Shown here piece after piece: positions 1 to 11,130 of a stretch of DNA of 64,000 nt. The notes under the pieces were generated by a model. It saw only the letters and a list, made by a program, of their open reading frames with translations, ran no database searches and had not been told where the DNA came from. Numbering within the stretch: the first letter of the stretch is position 1; the number at the start of each line of letters is the position of its first letter. This stretch comes from Euryodendron excelsum (taxonomy: Eukaryota > Streptophyta > Magnoliopsida > Ericales > Pentaphylacaceae), in NCBI GenBank assembly GCA_033060915.1, contig CM065380.1, positions 45,191,501 through 45,255,500 on the forward strand. Reading direction: 5' to 3'. The position numbers and the translations under genes are program-made.

Positions 1-149
1 GATGTGGTTTGAGACGTTAGACTTGTATTGTCAAGACGAACACACTAATGTGATCGAAACACGATTTTTGAGCACTTTGATTTATGGGTAGTAAGCAAAA
101 ATTACTTTGTTTTTACTTCGGTGACTCTAATGAGGCTCTAATACCACTT
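1..149 (-). mobile_element. Internal start of an LTR retrotransposon, cut by the window edge
   Basis: Read on the minus strand, an LTR end (..CTCAACA) at about 149 is followed by TGGTATTAGAGC (146-135), one base away from the initiator-tRNA-Met primer-binding sequence TGGTATCAGAGC used by many plant Copia elements. The element body therefore runs towards position 1 and out of the window. Confidence 0.6.
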
Positions 150-553
150 GTTGAGCCAGAAACCAAATAAACAACTACAAAACAATGAATTTGAGAAATA
201 AAATTCACTATTCACAAAGAGAAAATTTTACAGGGGGGGAGGAGGCAGCAGCTCTTTCTCTACTTCAACTCTCACAAAAATTCTCTAAAACTCTCCTTGA
301 TCTACTCTTCTCCTTCACCTCAACCCTCTATTTATAAGGGAGGGAGGAGCACCGATTGTCAATGTTTGACGGCCACCAACCTTGACAAATGGTGGTCGGC
401 AGATGACTTTGGCGGCCGGCTTCTCGTAGGTGAGGCAGCTGGCTTCCTTGACGTTTGGGTATGAACCCATCCCAGCACTAATCACTTACTTCCATCTATA
501 GATATGACTAATCAGACGCACCAGTAATAGCAGCATCTTACTCCTTTTAGCCC

Positions 554-616
<63 letters not shown>

Positions 617-640
617 TAGACTCTCAGTGTTGAACATTCA
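149..640 (-). mobile_element. LTR of the edge element (outer boundary not placed)
   Basis: Starts at TGTTGAG on the + strand. Minus-strand TATAAATAGAGGG at 336-324 is a good LTR promoter TATA box. I cannot fix the outer edge; it lies somewhere before or around the (TC)n tract at 553-612. No gene is visible. Confidence 0.45.
553..612. repeat. (TC)n microsatellite, about 29 repeats
   Basis: Nearly uninterrupted CT/TC dinucleotides over roughly 60 bases. Likely polymorphic in length. Confidence 0.97.
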
Positions 641-1284
641 GATATGACCATATCATAATGACATACAGATATGCAATGGGAAAAAAAGGCACTTATGGTT
701 GGGATGTGTTCAATCCACATAAATCAGTCACATAAATGGCTCTTTCAAAATTAATATCATATTTAATTAAGCCCCTTCTTGTTTAGTACATGGAAGGGAA
801 CAATTGATGCCTCATATTACTTGGCCATCCTATTAATTTTTTGAGTGGTGAGTCTAGATGCTTAAATTAATAGAAATAGTTAGAAATTTTATAGGTAGGA
901 GAAATCTGCTATAGTTGCTTAGAAGCTAATGATATGAAGACATACCTTACTCATCTGCAACATTATGAGACATACTCAAACACACACCAAAAACATACGA
1001 AATAAAAAATAAAGGAATAAAAGAAAAGAAAAATCAAATAGAACAAAGGAAAGAAGTTTAAAAAACAAAATTATTTCAGTAATATACTAATCTTGATCCT
1101 ATCACAAAGTATGTTTTCTACAACACACACACACACATCTCAAAGATCAGAAAAACGAAAAAAAACATGTCATAGCCTATCAAGTCGCGTAACAAATGAC
1201 ATGCAAATGCTTACGTAGCATATACATGGCATAGTTTAGAGACTTCTTTTTTCTAGATTCTAGATTCTTCTACTAGCATCTTGT
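613..1284. other. Unassigned intergenic sequence
   Basis: AT-rich sequence without a supported gene. Contains a short (AC)n near 1121-1134. Confidence 0.5.
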
Positions 1285-2669
1285 ATATTAAGTAGGGGTG
1301 GCAAATAGGTGGGTTTGGGCAAGTTCTAAATGTGTTGCGGGTTATAAGGGTTCAACCCAATTTTACCCATTTAAAGGGCAGGTCAATAATGGGCGGATTA
1401 GATATGGGTCAGCCCAAACCTATGAACCCAAATCCAATCCGTTTACCCATATCTCACCCTTTTTTTCCTGGAACCTAAGCACTTGTTTGGGAGTATAAAA
1501 ACAAAAACAAAAACAATCAGGGGTCTCATGTTCCATATGTAAATGACCCCAAATAAAAAGCTGTTATTGTAAAATAATCAAGTCTAATATTAAAATAATC
1601 CACGTAACCACATAAATAAATAAAAACACTCCAACATTAAGCATAACAACATAATAATCCAAGTGTGGCTATACGATGATAACTGAATAATTCAAGATAA
1701 TTATCATCTCCTTATATTACATTTATCTTTTTCAATTAACTGCACAATGCCAGCATTGATTTTATTACCAATTCAACCAAATTATGATTCAAGACCACAA
1801 GTTCTTCAAATCACCATGTTGCTTGTAAAGAGCTATTTTTCAAGCTCTTAGTGCTTCTAGTGTTGCAAGAAAACTGATCCCAAAGGTGAAGGAGTTGATG
1901 GACATGGACTTGTTTCGCTAACCAATGCAAGTCTTCCAACCAGAGAATCCAAGCATTTTTTATGGACACCCAAAGAATTAGAGACAGGAAGTAAATCACT
2001 AAATCTTGACATTGCTTCAAAGCTATCAAAAGTTCAGACCATGTCTAGTACCTGATTTCTTCAAGAGATTTCTCAATTTGCTCAACTAAATTGATCATTC
2101 CAGGGGACAGATTTGTTCATTTCCATCAAATGTGTAATGCAATCTAATATAGCAAGATTTAAGGGATTAGATGATGAAAAAATGTCAAAATGTAAAAATA
2201 GAAATGCAAGGAGCCACAAATATATATGTAGAACCAAAAGTAATAACAAACAAAAACTACCACCCACAATGTCTTCAAGAACTAATGAAAAATAGAAATT
2301 AAAAGCTAATACACCATTAAATAAGCAAGGAAAATATAGAAATTCAAGAGATACAGGCTAAAGCTAAATAAGTAGAAATCATGAAAATATTATACCATAT
2401 AACTCTCAATCACTTTCAAAATGTAACCTTTTAGAGTTTAAAGGCCTACCATATTGATACAGATTCCACTAAAATTCAATCTAAAATTAAAATGCAGGTT
2501 CATGGTAGGTCAGAAGTTCACTGATTTCAGGCCTTGTAATAAAAAAATAATAAACCTACACTTAATTATGGTTAGAAGTTCATAAACGATTTAGCAAATA
2601 ACATAATTCAAATTATTGGGCAAGCAATTACTCCTAAACATAATTTCAAAATGGCTATCGTAGCACCTT

Positions 2670-4310
2670 TCAAAGTCCTACAACTATAGTTTCAAAATCC
2701 TTCATAAGTTCTTCCTCTTCATCTGAAATTTCTAAAACTATATTCAATAATCGCAAAAAAAAAAAAAAAAAGTAGATTAGAAAAAATTCAATTTGATTTG
2801 AATTACATGAATAAATAATTTCAACAAAATCCAACTCTATTTGCTTACCTCCTGAACTGTATAACCAGTCTTTAGTGCATAATAATGCCTCCACATTGTT
2901 TGGCATGATCGAAGAGCGATATTTATCAATAATTCGGTCTCCAATGCTAAAATTGGACTTTGAAGCAACAATGGTAATAGGAATGCTCAATACAGTGCGT
3001 GCCATTAAAAGAGAGTTGTAGATACCAGATATTATTTACCTTCCAATAGCTAAGGATATCCAAATCTACATTTTGCTTTTGGTCAAGTCTAGGCTCTTCC
3101 AAGTATAAATCCAACTGCGACTTAATTCTATGCCGCCCATATTGCTAACTCTCAAATAAATCAAACTTCTACATAAATTTTACATCTAGTGGATTAGAAT
3201 ATTAAATATAAAGGGGCCACATTGTTATTGTAAATAATTAATTACTCTCCTACCTCCATTTCATCAAGTATGCCCTCTTCATTGCCCCCACTTGTACCAC
3301 ATGCTATTGATGATGTATTGGATGTAGAACTAGGAGCATGACACACAAACTCTTCAAAAAACAAACACAACCTCCCATGAATAGTTTTCACCCTTTCTAA
3401 GTATGTCACAAGATTAAGCTTTTTGAAACAAAATTTCACAAATTGTAACTTATAACGTGGATCCAGTACTACTGCAAAGGATAACATCATACTATAATAC
3501 TCCCAATGCTTATCAAATTTTCCTTTCATTTTTCTCGCCATGGAACTTATCACCTTATCTGGATTTTGCATCTCTTCCATAATAAGTAACTGTATCTTCC
3601 ACACCCTATGAAAGTACAAGTTTGTTGTAGGGTACTTAGATATTAAGAAAAGAGTGGTAATATAGTAAAAGGGTTTTAAAAATTTTGCTGTTCTTTCTAC
3701 CCTAAGCCACTCTTCTTTTGATAAGTATGTTTTAAAATTCGTATCAATCAACTGTAACTGATAAAATGCATGACGGTGTATAAGGGCAGATTCAAGAATG
3801 AGATTCGTTGAGTTCCATCTTGTGGGGACATTTTGTCTAATCTTTTACTACATCTCGAAGAGAGTTGAGAGATGCATTCTGCAAACTTGATTTTCCTCCC
3901 TTCTTAACCTTTGACATACTTTACACTCTCTCAAATATTAAATCTAGGAGCATCAATCACTTTCAATCCTGCTTATACAATTATGTTCAAGACATGTGCA
4001 GTACAACGTATATGAAAAAATTCACTGTGTAATAACAATGTATCAGTTAAATAGATATGACGCTCCAAGACATCCACTAGCCCGTCATTGTATGATGCAT
4101 TGTCTAATGTGAAGCTAAAAACTTTTTTATTTTTATTTTTTATCAATGTCCCACTCTTTCAACAAATGAATTACTCTTTCAACCAAAATTAGACCATTAT
4201 GTGGAGGAGGCACATGACAAAAATTTAAGATATTTTTTTGCAACACCCAATCCTCATCAATATAATAAGCTGTATGAGCTAAATATCCATCCGTTGTAAT
4301 AGAGGACCAC
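2670..4310 (-). pseudogene. hAT transposase, catalytic and C-terminal dimerisation parts, broken
   Basis: After the LTR the frame resumes as WSSITTDGYLAHTAYYIDED. Downstream pieces include VFSFTLDNASYND (near 4110), NVPTRWNSTNLILESAL-like sequence near 3800, and an open stretch 3751-3242 with ISSMARKMKGKFDKHWEYY and LSFAVVLDPRYKLQFV (RICESLEEPER-type domain). The hAT dimerisation domain follows at 3005-2840, ARTVLSIPITIVASKSNFSI and MPNNVEALLCTKDWLY. Frameshifts between the pieces, an A-rich run at 2755-2771 and the LTR make it a pseudogene. Confidence 0.85.
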
Positions 4311-6494
4311 TGTTGACTCAAGGTTGACCCTTGTTGACTCAAGGTTAACCTTATGTTGATTTTGATGATAACTAAACCTTGTGTTATTTTACTAATGAAT
4401 CTACTTAGTGTGCAGATTAACAAAGTTCATAATTTAGACTTAAAGTTCAATCTTAAGTCTAATACATGTCACAGAGAATGCACAACAAATTCAAGATTAA
4501 GCAATGAATTCCAAAAGTTATGCAATGAACCAAACAGAGGAGTGATGTCTATCTCTACATCAAACAAATGTTTTACATTCAAAGAGATTGAAGGTATTCA
4601 AATTAAGTTTCTATCAAGTATGCATAGACTCAATGAAGATTGATTTGCACTCAAGAAAGAAGAAGACTTCATCAGAATGTGCAATGATCAGTTGAAGATA
4701 AATTGATTATTGAAAATGTTAAAAATGCTCAAGAGAAAACTTCATCAAGTATGAAAAGTTCAGTTCCAACTTATATGATTGAAGTTGTTTGAGAAGAAGA
4801 CTCACAATGATTGTCTGATCTCTACCTAGAATCCAAGTAGAGAATTCTTCTACCATATAAACAATCAATGAAGACTAGATGTATGAAGAGATTTCATCAA
4901 GCCTGCAAAAGTCTCATTGAAGTGTTTTTAAAGAAGAAAGAAGAATTACTAGCAAAGAGAAGAAATCAGAATTGAAGCATTGTGAAGCTCTACATAATTG
5001 AGGAAGCTTGGCATTGAAGAAGATATTCTACAATAAAAGAAGAAGCTTTGCAAATGAAGAAGAAAAGATCAACATTGTTCTAATGAAGCTCTGACTGTTT
5101 GAGAGTCAAAAGAAGATGAATGTCAAATGATTGATTCAATCCAAATTGAATAGAAGTTAACTCTGATAAGTTAAAGAGATTTGATTGATCATCATACCCT
5201 AAAGAAATCCTCCTTAAAGATCTTATATTAGTGCTGAGATGAGCTAGATCATTAAAAGTCAGAAAGCAGATTTCTAGGTAATGAGCAAACTCATTGAAAT
5301 AAGGAGTCGCCTCATGGTTACAGAAGAAAAAGGTTTAAAGACCAAATGGACAATGAGCGGACTTATGAAGAAATGAAGAGTCGCCTTTTGATCACAGAAG
5401 CAAAAAAGCATGAAGACAAAATGAACAATGAGCGGACTCATGAAAAATGAAGAGTCACCTCTTGATCACATAAGCAAAAAGTCTAGAGACCAAATAGACA
5501 ATGAGTGGACTCATTGAAATGAAGAGTCGCCTCATGGAGACAGACGCAAAGGTTGAAGATGACATGATCAATGAGCGGACTCATGAAGATGAAGAGTCGC
5601 CTCATGACAACAGAAGTAAAAGGCCAAAGATCAAATGAACAAAGAGCGGACTCTTAAAGATGAAAAGTCACCTCATGACAGCAGAAGTCAAAGATGTGAA
5701 GACAGAATGAACAAGGACTCGCCTAATTGATATGAAGAGCGGACTCATGAAGTCAGTAAACAACATCTGATAAATGCAGAAGCAGAAAGTGTCGACTCCA
5801 TAAACCTGGAGCTGACTTCTTGGATATAACGGCTATTTTTCTTAACGTTATAACGGACTAGACGTGCATTAATGATGCCCAACAACCTCTAACGGATGGA
5901 ATCAATACAGGAGTTTATATACAAGCTTTCAACTGCATTTATACAAAAGATAAGAGACAAATACAAGATCAAACTGACTGATTCACTGAAAACCCTGAAT
6001 ATTTTTTCTGTCTTCATCTGTGAGCTCTAATTGTAAAATCTACTCTTGTTAGAGAGTTTGTTAGTTACCTGTATATTCTTATACAGTTGAATATGAGAGT
6101 TTGAGAGTTCTCTTGTGGAAGAAAAACTCTTGTAAGTTTGAGTGGAGCTTGGACAAAATCACTTGGAGATTGAAGAGCTCGGTGAGGAGTTCTTATGTAT
6201 AGTGAGCTAAGCATTTTGTCAATCAGCAGCTCATTTGTAATTGGAGATTACATAGTGGAAGAAGACTTCAAGGAAGTCTTAGGGTGAGGACGTAGACCAC
6301 AGTTTGTGGTTGAACCTCGGTAAATCTGTGTGTTCTTTCTTATGCTCTGTTTTCTTTCATTCTCCTGATTATATTGTTTTGCATATAGATTGATCACTGT
6401 TACATTGGTTAGATTAATTTTAATTAATCTTAATTGTTATTAATCTTCGAAAAACCCAATTCACCCCTCTCTTGGGTTGCCTTTTGGGCCGACA
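4311..6494 (+). mobile_element. Solo LTR (Copia-like) nested in the hAT transposase
   Basis: Begins TGTTGACTCAAGG and ends GGGCCGACA, so it has TG..CA ends, flanked by a perfect 5-bp duplication ACCAC (4306-4310 and 6495-6499). Removing it and one ACCAC restores continuity of the surrounding transposase. It has no coding sequence, a possible TATA (GTTTATATACAAG near 5913) and the ending TTCACCCCTCTCTTGGGTTG that resembles other plant Copia LTR ends. At 2184 bp it is a long LTR. It is related to the element at 52453-54358. Confidence 0.82.
5280..5760. repeat. Minisatellite of about 70-bp units inside the solo LTR
   Basis: Six to seven imperfect units, each carrying AATGAGCGGACTCAT and GAAGAGTCGCCTCATG. 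The AGTCGCCTC core recurs near 5304, 5382, 5452, 5525, 5592, 5662 and 5714. It is AG-rich. Confidence 0.85.
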
Positions 6495-6990
6495 ACCACA
6501 AGTCTGACGTTAAGCATATCCTACTTGGAATTGATTCCAACACATATTTCAAAACCTCATCCTCTCTTCCATACACCTTTTCGATATCAAACTTTGTAGT
6601 GTTTGTTGTGATGGATTTTGCATTTGGATTTAAAAAACAATGCAAATTTCTAATTCCTTCATGTTCCACAAACATAAAAGGGTAGTTGTGCTTAATTATT
6701 GAAGTTGTCATTTTCTCACGGTAAATGTCTTGACCAAATTTAGTAGAAGGATGGGGATCATGGGACTCTCTTTTAAGGCAAACACTAATATGATGGAGTA
6801 AATTTGTGGTGCCTAATTTTGTTTCTGCAATGTACATTTGCTCAAATTTACTACACTTAGCTCTTTGTCTCCTGTCAACACTAAAAGGCAACTTTACAAA
6901 TTCATCCCATACTATAGAAGTGGACCTCTTACCACATTTTGAAGTAGCAAAAGAGTTTTGCTCGACATGAGCATCACTAGTTTCCTCCAT
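6495..6990 (-). pseudogene. hAT transposase, N-terminal part (BED-type zinc finger region)
   Basis: Starts with ATG at 6990. The region SIVWDEFVKLP is followed by a Cys-containing stretch (AKCSKFEQMY), TNLLHHISVC and KRESHDP, a degraded BED zinc finger in which some metal ligands look altered. It then runs through a conserved segment to SRICLTSDLW, where the coding frame is broken by the LTR inserted at 4311-6494. The next family residues, SSITTDGYL, resume at 4310 on the far side. Confidence 0.82.
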
Positions 6991-7507
6991 CTTGCTCTTT
7001 TATCACAAGTAAAACATATTTAAACAACTAACTTAAAAGGAAAATAGATAAATGAAAAAAAATGCCATAAATAAGACATTTAAGAGACTAGAAGATAATT
7101 TTATCCAAAAAAAAAAGGGGAAAGAATGACAGTATTATTCCATCTGAAAGTATTATTATGCACCACTCAAGACATTTAATTTTTAATGCCGACATCACAT
7201 TAGTAGCAAAACAAAATGGATGCTCATAATAGCAAACTCTATATTATGCCAAAGCAAACAAGGAGTACCTATTTTGCACACTCCTCTTTCAAGGAGGTAT
7301 AGTAGACAAAACAAAAGTACTACCTACTAAAAAAAGAGGAAAAAAAGCTTAGAATTATTTATTTCTGGTAAGTGAAAGTCTTCATAATTTTTTGTGTATA
7401 ACCATGAAAGAATTCTAGCACCCAGTTATGTAACAATGAATGAGTGAAGTCAAAGCACTTAGCACTGCATGTATGTTTATGGAAGAACTATTTTGATGAC
7501 TTCCAAA

Positions 7508-7518
7508 TATATATATAT

Positions 7519-7550
<32 letters not shown>

Positions 7551-7551
7551 G
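7508..7551. repeat. (AT)n microsatellite
   Basis: About 40 bases of TA repeats with one interruption, inside the hAT element. Confidence 0.95.
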
Positions 7552-8159
7552 GTAGAAATGGATGAGTGGCAATCAAAATAAGAATAAACTTAAAAATGAA
7601 TTCATTTTTTGAGAAGTTAAATTGCGTACAAAATTGTGGGCACCATTATAGAAAATAGGTCAATTTTAATTTCATTAGAAGACTTGGAAGCAGCATACCC
7701 ATATAATGAGCAAGTTTGAATATAGACACAGCGTGGCAATCAAAATAAGCAGCATACCCATATAATGATTTCATCAAAGAACATTAGCGCATTTAGCCAT
7801 TGACTAGAAAAAAAAAAAATGAAAAAAAGGGGGAAAGATCCGTTTGGTTGCCAAACATCATGATCCTTTGCAATTTGACCTTCTAAAGAGCATCAGCAAC
7901 AAAAACAAAAGAACCATGCTTTTGACAAAATATAGTGATAGATATACTATATATCTATATGCATACTCAAAAAGTAAACTTCAGTTGCAATAGCAAACTC
8001 AAATGGGTGTTATCTCAAGAGTGTTACAAAAACAGAGGTTTACAAGTAGCGACAAATAGAGTAAATCTGAGCATTACTTCATAAGCCTATAAACCAACAA
8101 AAAATGGGTTAGAGATCTAAAGGAAGAAATTCCAATCTCAAAGTTCTATGAATATGAAG

Positions 8160-8310
8160 ATCAACCTCCGCTGGAAACACGTTGACAGAGGTCGAACGAA
8201 AGTCAGAGGAGAAGCTGGGATTGCACGACAAGAGCTAAGAGATTCGATGAGCCCTATCAACCTCCGTTGGAAACATGTCAATAAAGGTCGAACGAAATTT
8301 GAAGGAGAAT
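8160..8310. repeat. Two direct repeats inside the hAT 5' region
   Basis: The segment ATCAACCTCCGCTGGAAACA with about 20 following bases recurs roughly 98 bp later with a few changes. It lies in the untranslated region upstream of the minus-strand transposase. Confidence 0.7.
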
Positions 8311-8602
8311 GGGCCGAAAGAGCCAGAGAATAATAAGAGGCGAGAGAACTTTTGAAAAGCCCTAGTTAGGAATACAAATAGGGTTAGGCTATAGGTTTGT
8401 TTGGGTTTGCTTAGGTTTCTTTAATTGAGTATATAATGGGTCTGATAGATGAATCCATTTAAGCCCATTTATGAGTAAGTATTTTGTTACTAGCCCAATA
8501 AGAACCCGTTTATTATAATTGTCGAACCCAGTACCCATTAAACATGGGTGGACATGGGCGGTTGGATATTTCTGGGTTTGCTTTGCCAGCTCTAGTATTA
8601 AG

Positions 8603-9714
8603 ACATGTAGAGAATTCTGGAAGCATGATGACTTGTAAAGAGTAAAATGTTATATGATCTTGTACATATCTCTAGTGGGAGATATTTGTGAAGATTATTC
8701 TCAAAGCTCAACCTCCACCATAGGATTAGATAAATTTTCATCGTAGATTGAGGAGGTGAAGTAGTATAAATGGGGGTTGGACCTCATTTATAATAGTCAA
8801 GCAATCTTGAGTGTTCCTTCTTCAAACCCTTCCCTTGAGTTTTTTTACTTTTTTATTTTATTTTTATCTCAAGTGTGAGTTTGAGCGAGGCTGACTTAGC
8901 CACTCAAAGCAAAACAAAGTGTGAGTTTGAGCTAAGTTGACTTAGTCACTCAAACAAGGTGTGAGTCCTTAAGTTTTAAGCCTGTGACACAAAGCCATTA
9001 GTATTCAGTGCCTACATTGCCCATATGACATTTGAATCCATATTTTTTTCTTGAACAAAAAGTAAAAATAAAAAGAATTCAAGTAAGAACATGAAAAATA
9101 AAATCAGGAATGAGAATGAAACAAAAAGGAGGATGAATTAGTTTTTTCTTCCAAAGCAAGAATATAGAAGTTTCAAAGGAAAATTTAGGATAGTAGGAAC
9201 ATGCATGATTTATATGTAAACAATGGCAATGAAAAAAGAGCAAAACCAAGTTAGAAGAGAGCTCCCCTCACCACCATGGCCTCCTGAGCTCCCCTTTCCC
9301 TTCAGTTGGATGGAGGGGTCCATCTTATACTAGTGGTTCTACCAGAACAAAAAAATCACCAGGTAGGTTTGTTCCCATAATAGTCAGAAAAACATATATT
9401 ATAGTTCAACAACTATAGGATTAAGTACATGAACCTTTGTTAAACTTTTGAACACTACTAGAAGATCCCACCATGTCAATTTTGGACCTTTTGACGCCAT
9501 GGAGTCTCACATTGCTGATTTTGGACTTATAAAAGGTGAAACTTATCAATACTCTGGATCATTTCTCCCTTGGCCCACTCATCCCCTTTGCCAGCTTCCG
9601 TTTCTTTCTAAATGAAAAAAAATATATATATATAGGAGCAACTATTAATATACGTAACTTACAATTAAGTGCATAATGACGAATAAAAAAGTGATTTACC
9701 TTGTTTAATGTTCT
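8603..9714. other. Unassigned intergenic sequence
   Basis: AT-rich, with several short A-rich runs and an imperfect direct repeat of GTGTGAGTTTGAGC near 8872 and 8919. No gene supported. Confidence 0.5.
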
Positions 9715-10790
9715 TGTCACGCCCCGAATCCCATGACCCGAGAGCGTGAGATAAAAGGTTTAAAAGAAATAAATGTAATAAAGGAAAAGAGGAATACGCT
9801 AGCCAAATAGTTAAATTATGAGATTGATTCTAAAGGTTAAATAATTTTTAAGGAACTTACATCGTACTATTACATGTGTTGGATCAAGTTTAGAACTCTA
9901 ACAAATGAAAAATCAAGTTGCCTAAATGTAGGTGCTGACCCCTATAAAGAGGCTTTGACACTGATGCCTTTTAATTCATGTTCAAAAATTTTGCCTCAAG
10001 GAGTGGTATTCAAGAAATAGGTGTTGACACCTTTACCTACATAAAACTCCACCATAGGCTCTGCTTCAAGGTGTCGACACCTTTGAAAATAGGTGTCAAC
10101 ACTTACAACCAAGACCAACAAAGATTAAGTAAATTGCCAAATTATTGACACCTGAGAATAGGGGTTTATAATGCCAAAAGCGTCCCTTCAAACAAATGAA
10201 AAAAATTAGGCCTATGGTTTTCCAGCCACTTTCATTGCCTATTGGTTGCCAAATGGATTCACATGCATAGAATGCATTTTTCAAAGTTAAGAAAACTGTA
10301 GGTTCTATTTTTTAGCTGACTAGACAGTAAAAGCTAAATTGACTAGAAGTGAATCAGCATACAAATTTTATATGAATGAAAAGCTCTATGAATCTACTTT
10401 CTAACAAAAAAAAATAGAGCATGATTTTCTATCCTGTGGAAATAGATATAATTATTTTACTAAAGAGTGTCAAAGCTGCCTATACACAGCTGAAAATTCA
10501 GTAATCATCTATTGTTATAGTGATTTTACAATTTTTTTTTTTTTTTGTAAGTGTTGTAGTGATTTTACATTCAAAGTAATTTTATAATATTTTTTAGTAT
10601 TTGAAGTAATTTGTTTTAGGTTTTTTAATTGTGTATTTATTAAACTATTTATGTTTAACTCGTTTAAGAGTTTATGTAATCTAATTGTATATTTATCTGG
10701 CTATTTAAGTTCAATTGAATATTCATCTAAATAAACGAGTATATCAATAATAATTTTTCTTTATTTTATATATGTCTATGTTGTAATCTA
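9715..10790 (+). mobile_element. Probable LTR fragment, start only
   Basis: TGTCACGCCCCGAATCCC at 9715 resembles the 5' start of many plant LTRs, and the sequence after it contains GTGTCGACACCTTT-type motifs like those in the other LTRs of this window. No matching end or target duplication was found before the next repeat, so it is a truncated or unrecognised element. Confidence 0.35.
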
Positions 10791-10796
10791 TGCATG

Positions 10797-11130
10797 CTCA
10801 TCCATGAGGTGGCCCAGCGGTAAGGGCAAGCAACAGACTGCGTAATGAGGCTCACAGTCTCGGATTCGATTCTCCTTGGAAACAAATGTATATAAATGAC
10901 TAAGTTTACTATAGAGGCTCACAGTCTCGGATTCGATTCTCCTTGGAAACAAATGTATATAAATGACTAAGTTTACTATAGAACTGCACATAAGGTTTCC
11001 AATTTATGCATGAGATGCTATATCTTAATTTGTATTACCTTAAAAAAGTAAAAGAAATATTTAAAAATTATGAAATCTAGTCGTGTCCGAATGTTCTCAA
11101 AAATAAGAATTAGATAAATTCGATACTTAA
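10797..11130 (+). repeat. SINE-like repeat with tRNA-type promoter boxes, left part
   Basis: TGGCCCAGCGG (10810-10820) fits the pol III A box and GGATTCGATTC (10862-10872) the B box, a tRNA-derived head as in plant SINEs. It does not fold as a complete tRNA. A 67-bp internal duplication repeats the B box at 10929-10939. The downstream body (about 10960-11125) matches 46795-47045, and the end matches 13331-13389 beyond an inserted LTR. Confidence 0.55.

Larger units (their letters stand above)
1293..8594 (-). mobile_element. hAT-superfamily DNA transposon with both ends, inactive
   Basis: Terminal inverted repeats are TAGGGGTGGCAAA at 1293 and TTTGCCAGCTCTA at 8582-8594 (inverse TAGAGCTGGCAAA). 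They are flanked by near-identical 8-bp target duplications ATATTAAG (1285-1292) and GTATTAAG (8595-8602), the hAT hallmark. Subterminal zones are rich in repeated GGGTTTGGG, ATGGGT and CCCATTTA motifs, usual for hAT transposase binding. Transposase pieces are on the minus strand in the expected order, from 6990 down to 2670, interrupted by a nested LTR at 4311-6494. Without that LTR the element is about 5.1 kb. Frameshifts, stops and the insertion mean it is not autonomous. Confidence 0.88.

Noticed and set aside
5280..5760. CRISPR-like array
   Set aside because: Units are imperfect, about 70 bp and contiguous without unique spacers, inside a plant LTR.
10797..10880. A tRNA gene
   Set aside because: A and B boxes are present but no acceptor stem or complete cloverleaf; better read as a SINE-like head.
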